Below, one piece after another: positions 8,671 through 16,688 of a DNA stretch of 64,000 nt (position 1 is its first letter; every line of letters begins with the position of its first letter). A program made the translations under genes and the position numbers. Below the pieces are notes generated by a model, which made no database searches, was not told the origin of the DNA, and saw only the letters and a list, made by a program, of their open reading frames with translations. This stretch comes from Paenibacillus sp. BIC5C1 (GTDB lineage Bacteria; Bacillota; Bacilli; Paenibacillales; Paenibacillaceae). Location of the stretch: contig NZ_CP135922.1 of the NCBI RefSeq assembly GCF_032399705.1, positions 1,612,001 to 1,676,000 of the forward strand. Direction: 5' to 3'.

Positions 8671-8714
8671 TAGACAGTGCTATATGATGGAGAGCAGATG
8701 AAGGAGGGGCTAGC

Positions 8715-9644
8715 ATGGTTGCAGTAGCATTTACCGTAATGTGTCTTATTTTTGGAACAACGTTTCTAGCGATTAAAATTGGTGTGGAGGCAGGCATGCC
8801 GCCTTTTCTGTCGGCCGGACTGCGCTTTATCATTGCAGGTGCTCTAATGTTTGCATGGATGTGGATGAAAGGGAAAGTGAACCTGTCTTTACTATGGCGG
8901 AAAGAGATGCTCTTGACGGGGGCCGGATTGACTTTCGGGACCTTTGCGACCTTATATTGGGCTGAACAATATGTGAGCTCGGGTGTTGGCGCGATTCTGT
9001 CAGCAACAGGTCCACTGATGATTATGGTGATGCAGACAGCGTTGTTGCGTCAAAAAACGTCTGCACGCATGATTGCGGGATGCCTGATTGGTTTTGCCGG
9101 AGTTATCCTCGTTGTATTGCCTGGTGTATCCATTGGTGGTAATTCACTGTGGTTATGGGGCTGTATTGCTGTATTGGTGGGTGAAGTCTGTTACTCGGCA
9201 GGTGCGTTGTACTCCAAAAAGGTCATTAACAAGTTTAAGGAAGCTAGTCCTGTAGCCATCAATGCGGTGCAAATGATGTACGGAGGTCTACTTTTATCCG
9301 GGCTCTCGGCAGTGACAGAATCATGGAGTACAGCAGGACTGGATTGGTTGCCAGCGGTATCTTCCCTGATCTATTTGACAGTAGTTGGTTCAATGGTGGG
9401 TCACAGCTTGTTCTACTGGATCATGTCTCGTACCAACCCGTTATTCCCAGCGACCTGGTTATACATTTCCCCTCCGATTGCGGTTGGGCTTGGGGCGGTT
9501 CTCTACAATGAGCATGTAAGCTGGATTACCTGGTTGGGCGTTGTTCTGATCGTTTCAGGTTTGCTGGCGATGAATGAGAAAGTGATGGGATGGCTCAAGA
9601 GAGGCAAACACACAACTTCTTTGGGTCAGACCAATATGCTTTAG
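8715..9644 (+). CDS. EamA/DMT family transporter
   Basis: A 309-residue membrane protein with two EamA repeats and about ten hydrophobic segments, as in the RhaT/YdcZ-like drug/metabolite transporters that export amino acids or other small molecules. The first repeat includes FGTTFLAIKIGVEAGMPPF and LRFIIAGALMF; the second ends near WITWLGVVLIVSGLLAM. A strong AAGGAGG site precedes ATG 8715. It is divergently paired with the MocR-type regulator, a very common arrangement in which the regulator controls the exporter. The substrate is unknown. Confidence 0.9.
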   Translation: MVAVAFTVMCLIFGTTFLAIKIGVEAGMPPFLSAGLRFIIAGALMFAWMWMKGKVNLSLLWRKEMLLTGAGLTFGTFATLYWAEQYVSSGVGAILSATGPLMIMVMQTALLRQKTSARMIAGCLIGFAGVILVVLPGVSIGGNSLWLWGCIAVLVGEVCYSAGALYSKKVINKFKEASPVAINAVQMMYGGLLLSGLSAVTESWSTAGLDWLPAVSSLIYLTVVGSMVGHSLFYWIMSRTNPLFPATWLYISPPIAVGLGAVLYNEHVSWITWLGVVLIVSGLLAMNEKVMGWLKRGKHTTSLGQTNML

Positions 9645-9650
9645 GTCAAA

Positions 9651-9699
9651 AACTCTTCGGCTACGCATTTATAATGTCGTAATCGAGGAGTTATTTTCT
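9651..9699 (+). terminator. Probable Rho-independent terminator
   Basis: AACTCTTCGGCTACG pairs (with G-U pairs) with CGTAATCGAGGAGTT, then ATTTTCTT. It lies just after the EamA gene. Confidence 0.7.
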
Positions 9700-9882
9700 T
9701 GTAAATCAATAAAGTATATATCGGGATCTCCAGGATATGATATAGTGTAAAATGCATTTAACTTAGGAGAGGAGAGTATTATTGAGAATTGTTAGTAGTT
9801 ATAGAAGCAGATTAGAAATAATATAGGTTTTCTAAGATTCATTTAGAAAGAGTAGGAGAGATTTAATTAAATTGGAGGCATT

Positions 9883-10206
9883 ATGGAAGAAGAAATACAT
9901 ATGATTTCATATTTGGTTGGTATTGCACCTTTTTTAATTTTTCTGGTTTTCACAATGTATCATCGTTTTTTAGCTTTTTTTGTACTGTTTTTTCTTTGGG
10001 GAGGATTGTTCTATCTGGGTATCAGGCTAGATTTGGACACCGATTTGGCGATTCAATTTGTTCCAAGTATACTCGGGAGTATCTTTGGTCATATTTGGGG
10101 TTTCATGGCTGGGGAAATGGAGGATAGTGGGCAGAGGCGAGCTGAAAAGCGAGAGCAGCGAGAACGAGCGGTTCGTGCTTTGGAACGAATGGCGAACAAA
10201 AAGTAA
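9883..10206 (+). CDS. Small membrane protein of unknown function, 107 aa
   Basis: Not recognised. Residues about 6-50 are strongly hydrophobic (two closely spaced segments rich in Phe), a third weaker segment lies at about 60-78, and the last 28 residues are highly charged (GQRRAEKREQRERAVRALERM), probably a cytoplasmic helix. GGAGG at 9874-9878 precedes ATG 9883 by only 4 bases; an in-frame ATG at 9901 is an alternative. The gene sits alone in an AT-rich stretch (about 9700-10250) between terminators. No neighbour suggests a role. Confidence 0.65.
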   Translation: MEEEIHMISYLVGIAPFLIFLVFTMYHRFLAFFVLFFLWGGLFYLGIRLDLDTDLAIQFVPSILGSIFGHIWGFMAGEMEDSGQRRAEKREQRERAVRALERMANKK

Positions 10207-10251
10207 TTTATCTGCATTTTAATAACTCATGTTCTGAAGCGCTGAATAGAA

Positions 10252-10293
10252 AAACAGCCCGGAATCCACAATTTATTGTGGTTCCGGGCTGTT
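10252..10293. terminator. Bidirectional Rho-independent terminator
   Basis: AACAGCCCGGAAtCCACAA and its complement TTGTGGTTCCGGGCTGTT form a long stem with A-rich and T-rich flanks. It separates the small membrane protein gene (+) from the HAD hydrolase gene (-). Confidence 0.9.
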
Positions 10294-10308
10294 CTGTTTC
10301 TGAGGCAA

Positions 10309-11112
10309 TTACTCCGCGTTCAGCACAAACTTCTCAATCACTTGCTTCACGCCGTCTTCGTTATTGCTCGCGGTAATGTAATCTGCCAGCTCTTTCAGAG
10401 CAGGGATCGCATTTCCCATCGCTACACCAAGACCAGCAACTTCCAGCATCTCATGGTCATTCCAGGAATCCCCGATGGCAATGCACTCGCTCAATTGGTG
10501 ACCGAAGTGTTCTGCCAGGAAGGTTAAAGCATGACCTTTCGTTCCTTCGCTGTGCATGATCTCAAGGAAGTATGGCTTGGACTTGGTGATGTGTACTTCT
10601 GATCCGAGCAGTTCGCGCAGGTCAACGGCAACCTTATCCAAGTAATCTGGCTCATCGATGATGAGCAGTTTCGGTGTTTTTTGCTCGATCACTTTGATGA
10701 AATCCGGTTCGATGTGGTACTGAGTGCCATTCAGTTTGGCGTAGTCACGCAGCTTGTCGTTTTCTTCACGGGCGAAAAGTTTGTCGTCAATATACGTTTG
10801 CAGGTGCAGATTATGCTCCAGGCAGTAGTCGTACAATTTGCGGGAAGCGTCCTGTGGAACGTAGCGCTCGTAGAGTACTTTTTCGTCCAGCAAGTTTTTC
10901 ACCAAAGCGCCTTGATACGTAATGATGGGCACGTTCAGCTTCGTTTGGCGTGCGAGCGCTTGTGCGGAAGCATAGGCACGTCCCGTTGCCAGTGTTACAA
11001 CGACACCATGAGCTACTGCTTGTTCCAGGGCAGTTTGTGTTGCAGGCGTTACTTCCTTGTTATCGTTAATCAGGGTATCATCAATGTCAATTGCGATTAA
11101 TTTGTAGGTCAT
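10309..11112 (-). CDS. Cof-type HAD-IIB family hydrolase
   Basis: A 267-residue HAD phosphatase with the Cof-type IIB cap. Motif I is AIDIDDTLIND with the nucleophile Asp and acid/base Asp, motif II is VTLATGRAYAS, and motif IV is CIAIGDSWNDHEML. These enzymes dephosphorylate sugar phosphates, FMN or other small phosphorylated metabolites in the cytoplasm; the exact substrate cannot be read. Its start region is preceded on the same strand by a structured repeat element (11156-11351), so its promoter must lie within or very near that element, unless it is read through from lplA. Confidence 0.92.
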   Translation of the reverse strand: MTYKLIAIDIDDTLINDNKEVTPATQTALEQAVAHGVVVTLATGRAYASAQALARQTKLNVPIITYQGALVKNLLDEKVLYERYVPQDASRKLYDYCLEHNLHLQTYIDDKLFAREENDKLRDYAKLNGTQYHIEPDFIKVIEQKTPKLLIIDEPDYLDKVAVDLRELLGSEVHITKSKPYFLEIMHSEGTKGHALTFLAEHFGHQLSECIAIGDSWNDHEMLEVAGLGVAMGNAIPALKELADYITASNNEDGVKQVIEKFVLNAE

Positions 11113-11155
11113 CTAGTTTCTCTCCTTTTTTATCTGTATCTATACCCGACTTAAT

Positions 11156-11351
11156 CTATATCAGTTCAACTAAACGTTTTACACGAGAACGGAGAGGACA
11201 GAAAAAACCTGAAGAAGCGGAGCGTTCGCCTTTATCACCGGATTTTCCCTTTAAAAGAAGGGGATCAAAAAAAATCTGGGGATAACAGCGATCGGAAGGT
11301 TATTCTGTCATCGGAGTGGCAGGTGTAAACTTTCTTGGGTTGAACTTATAT
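11156..11351. repeat. Structured dispersed repeat, copy 1
   Basis: About 195 bases bounded by imperfect inverted ends (about 28 bases; TATATCAGTTCAAC... and ...GGTTGAACTTATATA) with further internal pairing (GACAGAAAAAACC with GGTTATTCTGTC; TATCaCC with GGGGATA). A second copy with the same core GGGGATAACAGCGATCGG followed by AAGGTT is at 47960-48190. It has no coding frame and ends 2 bases before the lplA stop. It resembles a MITE or a REP-like/structured RNA element. No transposase is in the window. Confidence 0.85.
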
Positions 11352-11353
11352 AC

Positions 11354-12355
11354 CTACTCCTCCAGGAAAATGAGGCCGATAAAGTCCTCCAGCTCCAGGT
11401 TGCCGAAGTAATGTTTTACATCCAGACCCTCAAGTGCAGTACGCACCTCGGATTCCTCGTAACGCTTGCCGCGCAGCATATCTTCGATATCCGCTACATC
11501 GCCTACGCCGAAGAAATCACCAAAGATTTTGATATCTTCAATGCGTCCATCTTTGATATTCATGCGCAGATCAATGATGCCGACAGGGAATTTACGTGTA
11601 TGCTTCACATTGCTTTCCGGGGAAAGCCCGTAGTTCCAGTCCCAATTGTTATAACGCTCAGCAGAGATTTCGTTGATCTTGTCCCAGTCTTTCTCTGTGA
11701 GTTCATATTGAGGAACATCTTGTGGTTCCATACGGAAAATATGACGCAGCAGCTCGTCCCGGAATTGTTCAATGGTCAGATTGCTGTCAATCAGATCACG
11801 AATATTGGCAACACGGCTACGTACGGATTTGGTGCTCTTGGACTTGAACTTCTCTGGATTAACGTTGAGTGAAGCCTGGACGTGATCGAGGTTCAGGTTA
11901 AACATTAATGTACCGTGACTGAACATGCGGCCACGTGTAGAGAATTGGGCATTGCCGGAAATTTTCTTCTCTCCAACTTGCAGATCGTTACGTCCCGTCA
12001 GTTCGGCATTAACCCCAAGTTCTTGCAGGGCTTCCACCACAGGCTGCGTGAATTTGCGGAAGTTGTGGAAGGATTGTCCGTCATCCTTGGTAATAAAGCT
12101 GAAATTAAGGTTGCCCAGATCGTGATAAACGGCTCCGCCTCCCGAAAGACGACGTACGACTTGAACACCGTTATCCTGAACATACTCAATGTTGATCTCT
12201 TCAATGGTATTCTGGTGTTTTCCGATAATAATGGACGGGCGGTTGATGTAAAACAACAAGTAACTGTCATCCATCGGCAGATGCTTCAGAATGTATTCCT
12301 CAATGGCGAGGTTTACAGAAGGATCTGTAATGCCCTGGTTATCAACAAACAGCAT
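11354..12355 (-). CDS. lplA: Lipoate--protein ligase
   Basis: A 333-residue lipoate-protein ligase of the LplA/LplJ type, which activates lipoate with ATP and attaches it to lysines of E2 and GcvH proteins. Visible family motifs are NLAIEEYIL, the RPSIIIGKHQN segment, RRLSGGGAVYHDLGN, and the catalytic-lysine region EKKISGNAQ. A C-terminal accessory domain of about 80 residues is present. ATG at 12355 is chosen because GGAGG lies 8 bases upstream and it gives the conserved MLFVDNQ N-terminus; the frame continues further 5' without a ribosome site. It abuts the structured repeat at its 3' end. Confidence 0.93.
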   Translation of the reverse strand: MLFVDNQGITDPSVNLAIEEYILKHLPMDDSYLLFYINRPSIIIGKHQNTIEEINIEYVQDNGVQVVRRLSGGGAVYHDLGNLNFSFITKDDGQSFHNFRKFTQPVVEALQELGVNAELTGRNDLQVGEKKISGNAQFSTRGRMFSHGTLMFNLNLDHVQASLNVNPEKFKSKSTKSVRSRVANIRDLIDSNLTIEQFRDELLRHIFRMEPQDVPQYELTEKDWDKINEISAERYNNWDWNYGLSPESNVKHTRKFPVGIIDLRMNIKDGRIEDIKIFGDFFGVGDVADIEDMLRGKRYEESEVRTALEGLDVKHYFGNLELEDFIGLIFLEE

Positions 12356-12554
12356 GGTCATTCCTCCATTAATGTATGTGAGGGATGCATATCCCTTATG
12401 TAGTGATACTTTACGGAATCGAAATTCCTTCTCTATTGTAAACGAATTGTCGAAAGGACACAAAGGAATTGAAGCCGCAAAGGGCTTGAATAGTCAAAAC
12501 AGGATTGACCCCTGCCTGTCAAGACATCCATAATAAAAAGGACATGCAGAAAGG

Positions 12555-13715
12555 ATGACGGACAGGATGACCGGTTTAATTGAAGTTTTCGGACATGGCG
12601 GTGATGTGGAGACGGCCGCGGCACGTTTTGGAGGGAATCCTGCGGGTTTCCTCGATTTTAGCGCAAACATTAATCCTTTGGGTCCACCTCGGGAAGTGCT
12701 GGAGGCTTTGGAACAAGGATTGCATACGGTACTTCGTTACCCTGATCCGGGCCATCGGGCGTTCAAAATGTTGCTTAGTGACCGACTGGGTTTAACCCCA
12801 GATCACATATCTGTGGGTAACGGGGCGGCAGAAAGTATGGCTCTAATCTTACTTGGACTTGCGCCTCGTAGAGTAGGCACGGTAGAGCCCGGCTTCTCAG
12901 AGTACAGTGCATTATCCAGACAATTTGGAGCAGAAGTCCACCATGTTCAAGGACGGGAAGAGCTGGAATGGCGAGCAGAACCGGAAGATATGGAGAAGCT
13001 GCTGGAGCGGGTGGACTTGCTTTTCCTTGGACAACCCAACAACCCCAATGGGGTACAGTATCCGGTGGACGTTCTGCAACGGCTTGCTCGTAAAGCAGAG
13101 ACCACAGGCACAATATTGGTTGTCGATGAGGCATTTATCGATTTTATTCCTGAATCACAGCGTCAATCGCTTGCATTCACCTTGAAAGAGTATCCGCAAG
13201 TGATCATCATTCGTTCGATGACCAAGTTTTATGCGATTCCAGGCCTGCGTCTGGGTTATGCGATAAGTCGCCCCGAACTGATTCGTGCCATGACAGACAA
13301 ACAGGTCACCTGGAGTGTGAATGGGCTGGCACTGATTGCAGGAGAAGCCTGTTTGCGCAGCGGGGATAAATTTGAACAGGAGACAATGGCACTGGTGTCA
13401 CACGAGCGAAAGAGATTAACGGAAGGTCTGGAGGCTTTGGGATGTAAGGTGACGCGAGGGGAAGCGAACTTTATATTGGCAGCTCTGCCAGAGCCGTGGA
13501 CAGCGTCGTCCATGCAGGCTGCTCTTGGCGAACGCGGTATACTGATCCGAAGCTGCGCGATGTATCCCGGACTTGGAGAACGACATGTACGTTTTGCGGT
13601 CAAGGACGCAGAGGCTAACGGACGTATGCTGGAAACCATGGGAAATGTAATTACGCCTAATCTGACAACCGGGTTAGGGGCAAGGAGGCAAAGCGATGGC
13701 ACTGCCATTCTATAA
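12555..13715 (+). CDS. cobD: Threonine-phosphate decarboxylase CobD
   Basis: A PLP enzyme of the histidinol-phosphate aminotransferase family. CobD decarboxylates L-threonine-O-3-phosphate to (R)-1-amino-2-propanol phosphate, the linker of the cobamide nucleotide loop. Visible motifs: FGHGGDVETAA at the N-terminus, LDFSANINPLGPP, GQPNNPNG, VDEAFIDF and the PLP lysine in SMTKFYAIPGLRLGY. The 386-residue length fits. Start is 12555 or 12567; neither has an ideal ribosome site distance. The gene overlaps cbiZ by 20 bases and is the first gene of the cobamide locus. Neighbours rule out a histidine-pathway role. Confidence 0.93.
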   Translation: MTDRMTGLIEVFGHGGDVETAAARFGGNPAGFLDFSANINPLGPPREVLEALEQGLHTVLRYPDPGHRAFKMLLSDRLGLTPDHISVGNGAAESMALILLGLAPRRVGTVEPGFSEYSALSRQFGAEVHHVQGREELEWRAEPEDMEKLLERVDLLFLGQPNNPNGVQYPVDVLQRLARKAETTGTILVVDEAFIDFIPESQRQSLAFTLKEYPQVIIIRSMTKFYAIPGLRLGYAISRPELIRAMTDKQVTWSVNGLALIAGEACLRSGDKFEQETMALVSHERKRLTEGLEALGCKVTRGEANFILAALPEPWTASSMQAALGERGILIRSCAMYPGLGERHVRFAVKDAEANGRMLETMGNVITPNLTTGLGARRQSDGTAIL

Positions 13716-14514
13716 TCACTACTCTCATGTACAAAAGGACCAGAACGAGTACAGATCTTCTGTGTGGCCGGGATTACACGTCTCCGCACATGAGCGGCAT
13801 ATTAAAGCGTCCAGTCATTCTGCTGTAACAGCCCTTTCCAGTGCTGTGTATGGAGGCGGCATGATTGAACTGAATCGTATATTCAACATCTATGTGGACA
13901 GACATTATCGCTGTGATGATCCACCACGTGATATTGCTGATCTGTTGAGTGAATGGCAGGAGCCACAGGATCAATGTGCCGGTCTTCTGACTGCGGTTCG
14001 ATTGGAGCACACAGCGATCCAGGAATATGAAAGCGATGAGTTCGGATTACTTTGCTGCACTACAGCAGGGGTATCCAATGCTGCACGGGCAGGTTCTGCA
14101 AGAACCGTATTCGATGCTGCGGGGAATAAGATGAACAATGGGACGGTGTCCCAGAAAATTGAGAAGGTTTCGGCTTCAACCTATACTCCCGGTACGATCA
14201 ATATTATGTTGTGGATGAATGGGCGTATGACTGCAGGGGCTATGGTGAACGCCGTTCAGACTGCGGTAGAGGCGAAGGCTGCTGCGTTAGCTGATTTCGG
14301 TGTGATGGATTCAGAGAATGGTCTGACTGCAACCGGAACAACAACGGATGCCCTCGTACTCGCGGTCAGCCAGGCTGCAGTAGATAGACCGCTCATCAGT
14401 TACGCCGGGACGGCTACGGTCATGGGTGCTGCTATCGGCAGGCTGGTGTATGACACGATAACGGAAAGCCTGCAAGCCGCGCAGGAATGGAAAGAGAGGA
14501 ATAACAAGCAATGA
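13696..14514 (+). CDS. cbiZ: Adenosylcobinamide amidohydrolase CbiZ
   Basis: CbiZ hydrolyses the aminopropanol side chain of adenosylcobinamide to give adenosylcobyric acid, allowing salvage of incomplete corrinoids. The 272-residue protein has the family pattern: HVSAHERHIKASSH with YGGG soon after, then CCTTAGVSNAARAG, the PGTINIMLWMNG segment, and near the C-terminus ATGTTTDALV, followed by SYAGTATVMGAAIG. A GGAGG site precedes ATG 13696, inside the end of cobD. It overlaps cbiB by 4 bases. It sits directly between the gene that makes the linker and the gene that re-attaches it. Confidence 0.92.
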   Translation: MALPFYNHYSHVQKDQNEYRSSVWPGLHVSAHERHIKASSHSAVTALSSAVYGGGMIELNRIFNIYVDRHYRCDDPPRDIADLLSEWQEPQDQCAGLLTAVRLEHTAIQEYESDEFGLLCCTTAGVSNAARAGSARTVFDAAGNKMNNGTVSQKIEKVSASTYTPGTINIMLWMNGRMTAGAMVNAVQTAVEAKAAALADFGVMDSENGLTATGTTTDALVLAVSQAAVDRPLISYAGTATVMGAAIGRLVYDTITESLQAAQEWKERNNKQ

Positions 14515-15539
14515 CATCTCTGCTGCATCAATGGGCTTCCTGGCCGATCTGGGCGGGAATGGCTGGAGCCTGGATTATTGTAGGAGCATACATATTGGAT
14601 CGCTGCATCGGTGATCCACGCTGGATTCCTCATCCGGTGATTGGCATGGGAAAGGCCATCTCAGCTCTGGAGCGGACGATAAGGAGGCGGGTGGATTCAA
14701 ACCAGGCTCTCAAAAGAGCTGGTGTATTATTTCCCATTTTGATTGCAGGCGGTTCTTTTGCACTGACTTGGGGATTAATCTATGTGCTGGGTCTTATTCA
14801 TCCGGCTGTTGCGGTTGTGGCAGAAGTGGTTCTAATCGCGACCACCATTGCCTCGAAAGGTTTGAAGGATGCAGGTATGGACGTTTACCGCCATCTGAGT
14901 GAGCAGGATTGGACTGCGGCGAGACGTTCACTGGGCATGATTGTCGGGCGTGATACGGAACATCTGGATGAACCGGAGATTGTGAGGGGAACGGTAGAGA
15001 CTGTGGCGGAGAATATCGTGGATGCCATCGTCTCTCCACTGTTCTATGCCCTGATTGGTGGTGCACCACTTGCCATGGCCTATCGGGCGGTAAATACCCT
15101 GGATTCCATGGTGGGTTATAAAAATGAGAAATATCTTCATCTCGGCTGGGCGTCCGCCCGTCTGGATGATTGGGCCAATTGGATTCCCGCGCGACTTACC
15201 GCTTTGCTGTTGATTATGGGAGCTTGGTTCATGAAGCTGGATGCCAGAGGGGCAGCACGCATGGTGTCCCGGGATGCACGACTTCACCCAAGCCCAAATA
15301 GCGGTTTTCCCGAGTCGGCGGTGGCCGGAGCGCTGGGTATAAGACTTGGTGGACATAACGTATATCATGGCGTGGCTTCATTTCGCGCATATATGGGCGA
15401 GCCTACAAGACGGATGGAAGCAGAAGATATTGTACGAACAACACGGCTTATGTTCTGGTCGGCAGGTTCTTTTGTTTTAGTATGTTGGTTGGTCACCTTA
15501 GGGGTATGGTCTGCTGGAGGTGGACTGTTATGGAGATAG
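14511..15539 (+). CDS. cbiB: Adenosylcobinamide-phosphate synthase CbiB
   Basis: An integral membrane enzyme that joins adenosylcobyric acid and aminopropanol phosphate. It is 342 residues with four to five hydrophobic segments. Conserved motifs are DRCIGDPRWIPHPVIGMG near the N-terminus, ETVAENIVDAIVSPLFY, RAVNTLDSMVGYKNEKY, and HPSPNSGFPESAVAGALGI. It starts with an ATGA overlap with cbiZ and its end overlaps the next gene by 10 bases, so translation of the four genes cobD-cbiZ-cbiB-cobC is tightly coupled. Confidence 0.95.
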   Translation: MTSLLHQWASWPIWAGMAGAWIIVGAYILDRCIGDPRWIPHPVIGMGKAISALERTIRRRVDSNQALKRAGVLFPILIAGGSFALTWGLIYVLGLIHPAVAVVAEVVLIATTIASKGLKDAGMDVYRHLSEQDWTAARRSLGMIVGRDTEHLDEPEIVRGTVETVAENIVDAIVSPLFYALIGGAPLAMAYRAVNTLDSMVGYKNEKYLHLGWASARLDDWANWIPARLTALLLIMGAWFMKLDARGAARMVSRDARLHPSPNSGFPESAVAGALGIRLGGHNVYHGVASFRAYMGEPTRRMEAEDIVRTTRLMFWSAGSFVLVCWLVTLGVWSAGGGLLWR

Positions 15540-16177
15540 AAGCTGGACATGGTGACATGCAAAGCCGTGAGATTATTTTGATACGTCATGGTACAACGGC
15601 GTGGAACTTGGAAAAAAGGTATCTTGGACATACCGACATCGGATTGCTGCCTGAAGCAGAGCAGGAGCTATCTTCGCTGCGTGAGCAGTTCAGCAATATC
15701 ACATGCGATGCCCTGTATTGCAGTGATCTGCTGCGATGTCAGCAGACACTCACACACATTGCGCCGTCCCAAGCGGGACAGGCCAAGCTTGATCCCCGAC
15801 TAAGGGAGATCGACTTTGGTCAGTGGGAGGGGTTGACCTATGATCAGCTCAAGGACAATCCACAGTACCGCGACTGGATCGATGCTCCGCAGGAGGTAAC
15901 GCCCCCGGATGGAGAGCCCTGGACAGCATTTGCTGCACGGATTGATTCTTTTATGGAAGAGAGTCTGATGTCCTTTTCACCAATACTTCACTCTCCCAGC
16001 ATGAACGTGCCAAAGGTAGCCGTGATTACGCATGGCGGTGTTATTCGTTATATGGTGTCACGTCTCATTCGGAATCAAGGATTCTGGGATACACAGGTGA
16101 TACCAGGACAAGCGATAAAGATTCGGCTGGATGGCGATGGGGACAGCTGGGTTGGAACCAGATTGACTTTTCCGTAA
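15530..16177 (+). CDS. cobC: Histidine phosphatase family protein, probable alpha-ribazole phosphatase CobC
   Basis: A 215-residue phosphoglycerate-mutase-like phosphatase with the catalytic RHG motif (LIRHGTTAWNLEKRYLG) and the later HGG (VITHGGVIR). CobC removes phosphate from alpha-ribazole-5'-phosphate or from adenosylcobalamin-5'-phosphate in the last steps of the pathway. The family is broad, so the name rests on its place in the locus. ATG 15530 is chosen because GGAGG lies 10 bases upstream and the overlap with cbiB is then 10 bases; the open frame begins earlier without a ribosome site. Confidence 0.85.
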   Translation: MEIEAGHGDMQSREIILIRHGTTAWNLEKRYLGHTDIGLLPEAEQELSSLREQFSNITCDALYCSDLLRCQQTLTHIAPSQAGQAKLDPRLREIDFGQWEGLTYDQLKDNPQYRDWIDAPQEVTPPDGEPWTAFAARIDSFMEESLMSFSPILHSPSMNVPKVAVITHGGVIRYMVSRLIRNQGFWDTQVIPGQAIKIRLDGDGDSWVGTRLTFP

Positions 16178-16183
16178 ATCGGG

Positions 16184-16212
16184 TTGTAAGGATGTGCAAT
16201 ATAACCTATAAT
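16184..16212 (+). promoter_or_regulatory. Sigma-A type promoter of the btuFCD-cobTUSQ leader
   Basis: TTGTAA at 16184, a 17-base spacer and a perfect TATAAT at 16207-16212. It lies just after cobC and about 90-130 bases before the riboswitch aptamer, which gives a leader of roughly 470 bases ahead of btuF. Confidence 0.75.
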
Positions 16213-16289
16213 CACAACAGAAGTGTGACTTAGCAAGCGCATCATTGAATAGAGGCTTTAATAAGCTCTGCCGAGGATGCAGGATGCTC

Positions 16290-16480
16290 ACTTGAATGGT
16301 TAAACAATATTAGCGACCAAGGGTCCCGCGTGCATGCAGCAATTTCATGGGTTCATATGAGGCCATGAACGGCAAACGGGTGAAATAGGGAAGCCGGTGT
16401 AAATCCGGCACGGTCCCGCCACTGTAAATCAGGATAAATTCCTGTAAGTCAGGTTACCTGCCCTGGACGTACAAACCGGT
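16290..16480 (+). promoter_or_regulatory. Cobalamin riboswitch
   Basis: The core matches the adenosylcobalamin aptamer: AGGGAAGCCGGTG, AATCCGGCACGG, TCCCGCCACTGTAAATC, and the B12 box AAGTCAGGTTACCTGCC at 16446-16462. Sequence 5' of the core (GGGTTCATATGAGGCCATGAAC) can form a further arm. No strong terminator with a T run follows before btuF, so control of translation initiation or of a distant structure is more likely than simple attenuation. The outer ends are approximate. Confidence 0.93.
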
Positions 16481-16688
16481 GTTCCTTCGAGGAAAGGACA
16501 GCGTTTCGGGCAGTTCTCTGTGCATATACAGCGCCAAGCTGACCATGCGCAGATCGCCACATGCGAGACGTCATCCCTGATCCTGACCAAAGGATTGGGG
16601 ATTTTATTTTTTCGGAACACAAATTCAAGCGGAATTGGGACAGGAGCACTACTCACTAGAATGGATAGAGAAGGGGAGAATGAACACA

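Noticed and set aside
13256..13789. 177-codon minus-strand frame over the end of cobD
   Set aside because: Antisense shadow of cobD and the start of cbiZ, rich in Arg/Ser/Pro, with no start signal.
16465..16688. Intrinsic terminator in the expression platform of the cobalamin riboswitch
   Set aside because: Short stems can be drawn (for example TTCCTTCGAGGAA) but none is followed by a T run, so attenuation is not supported.
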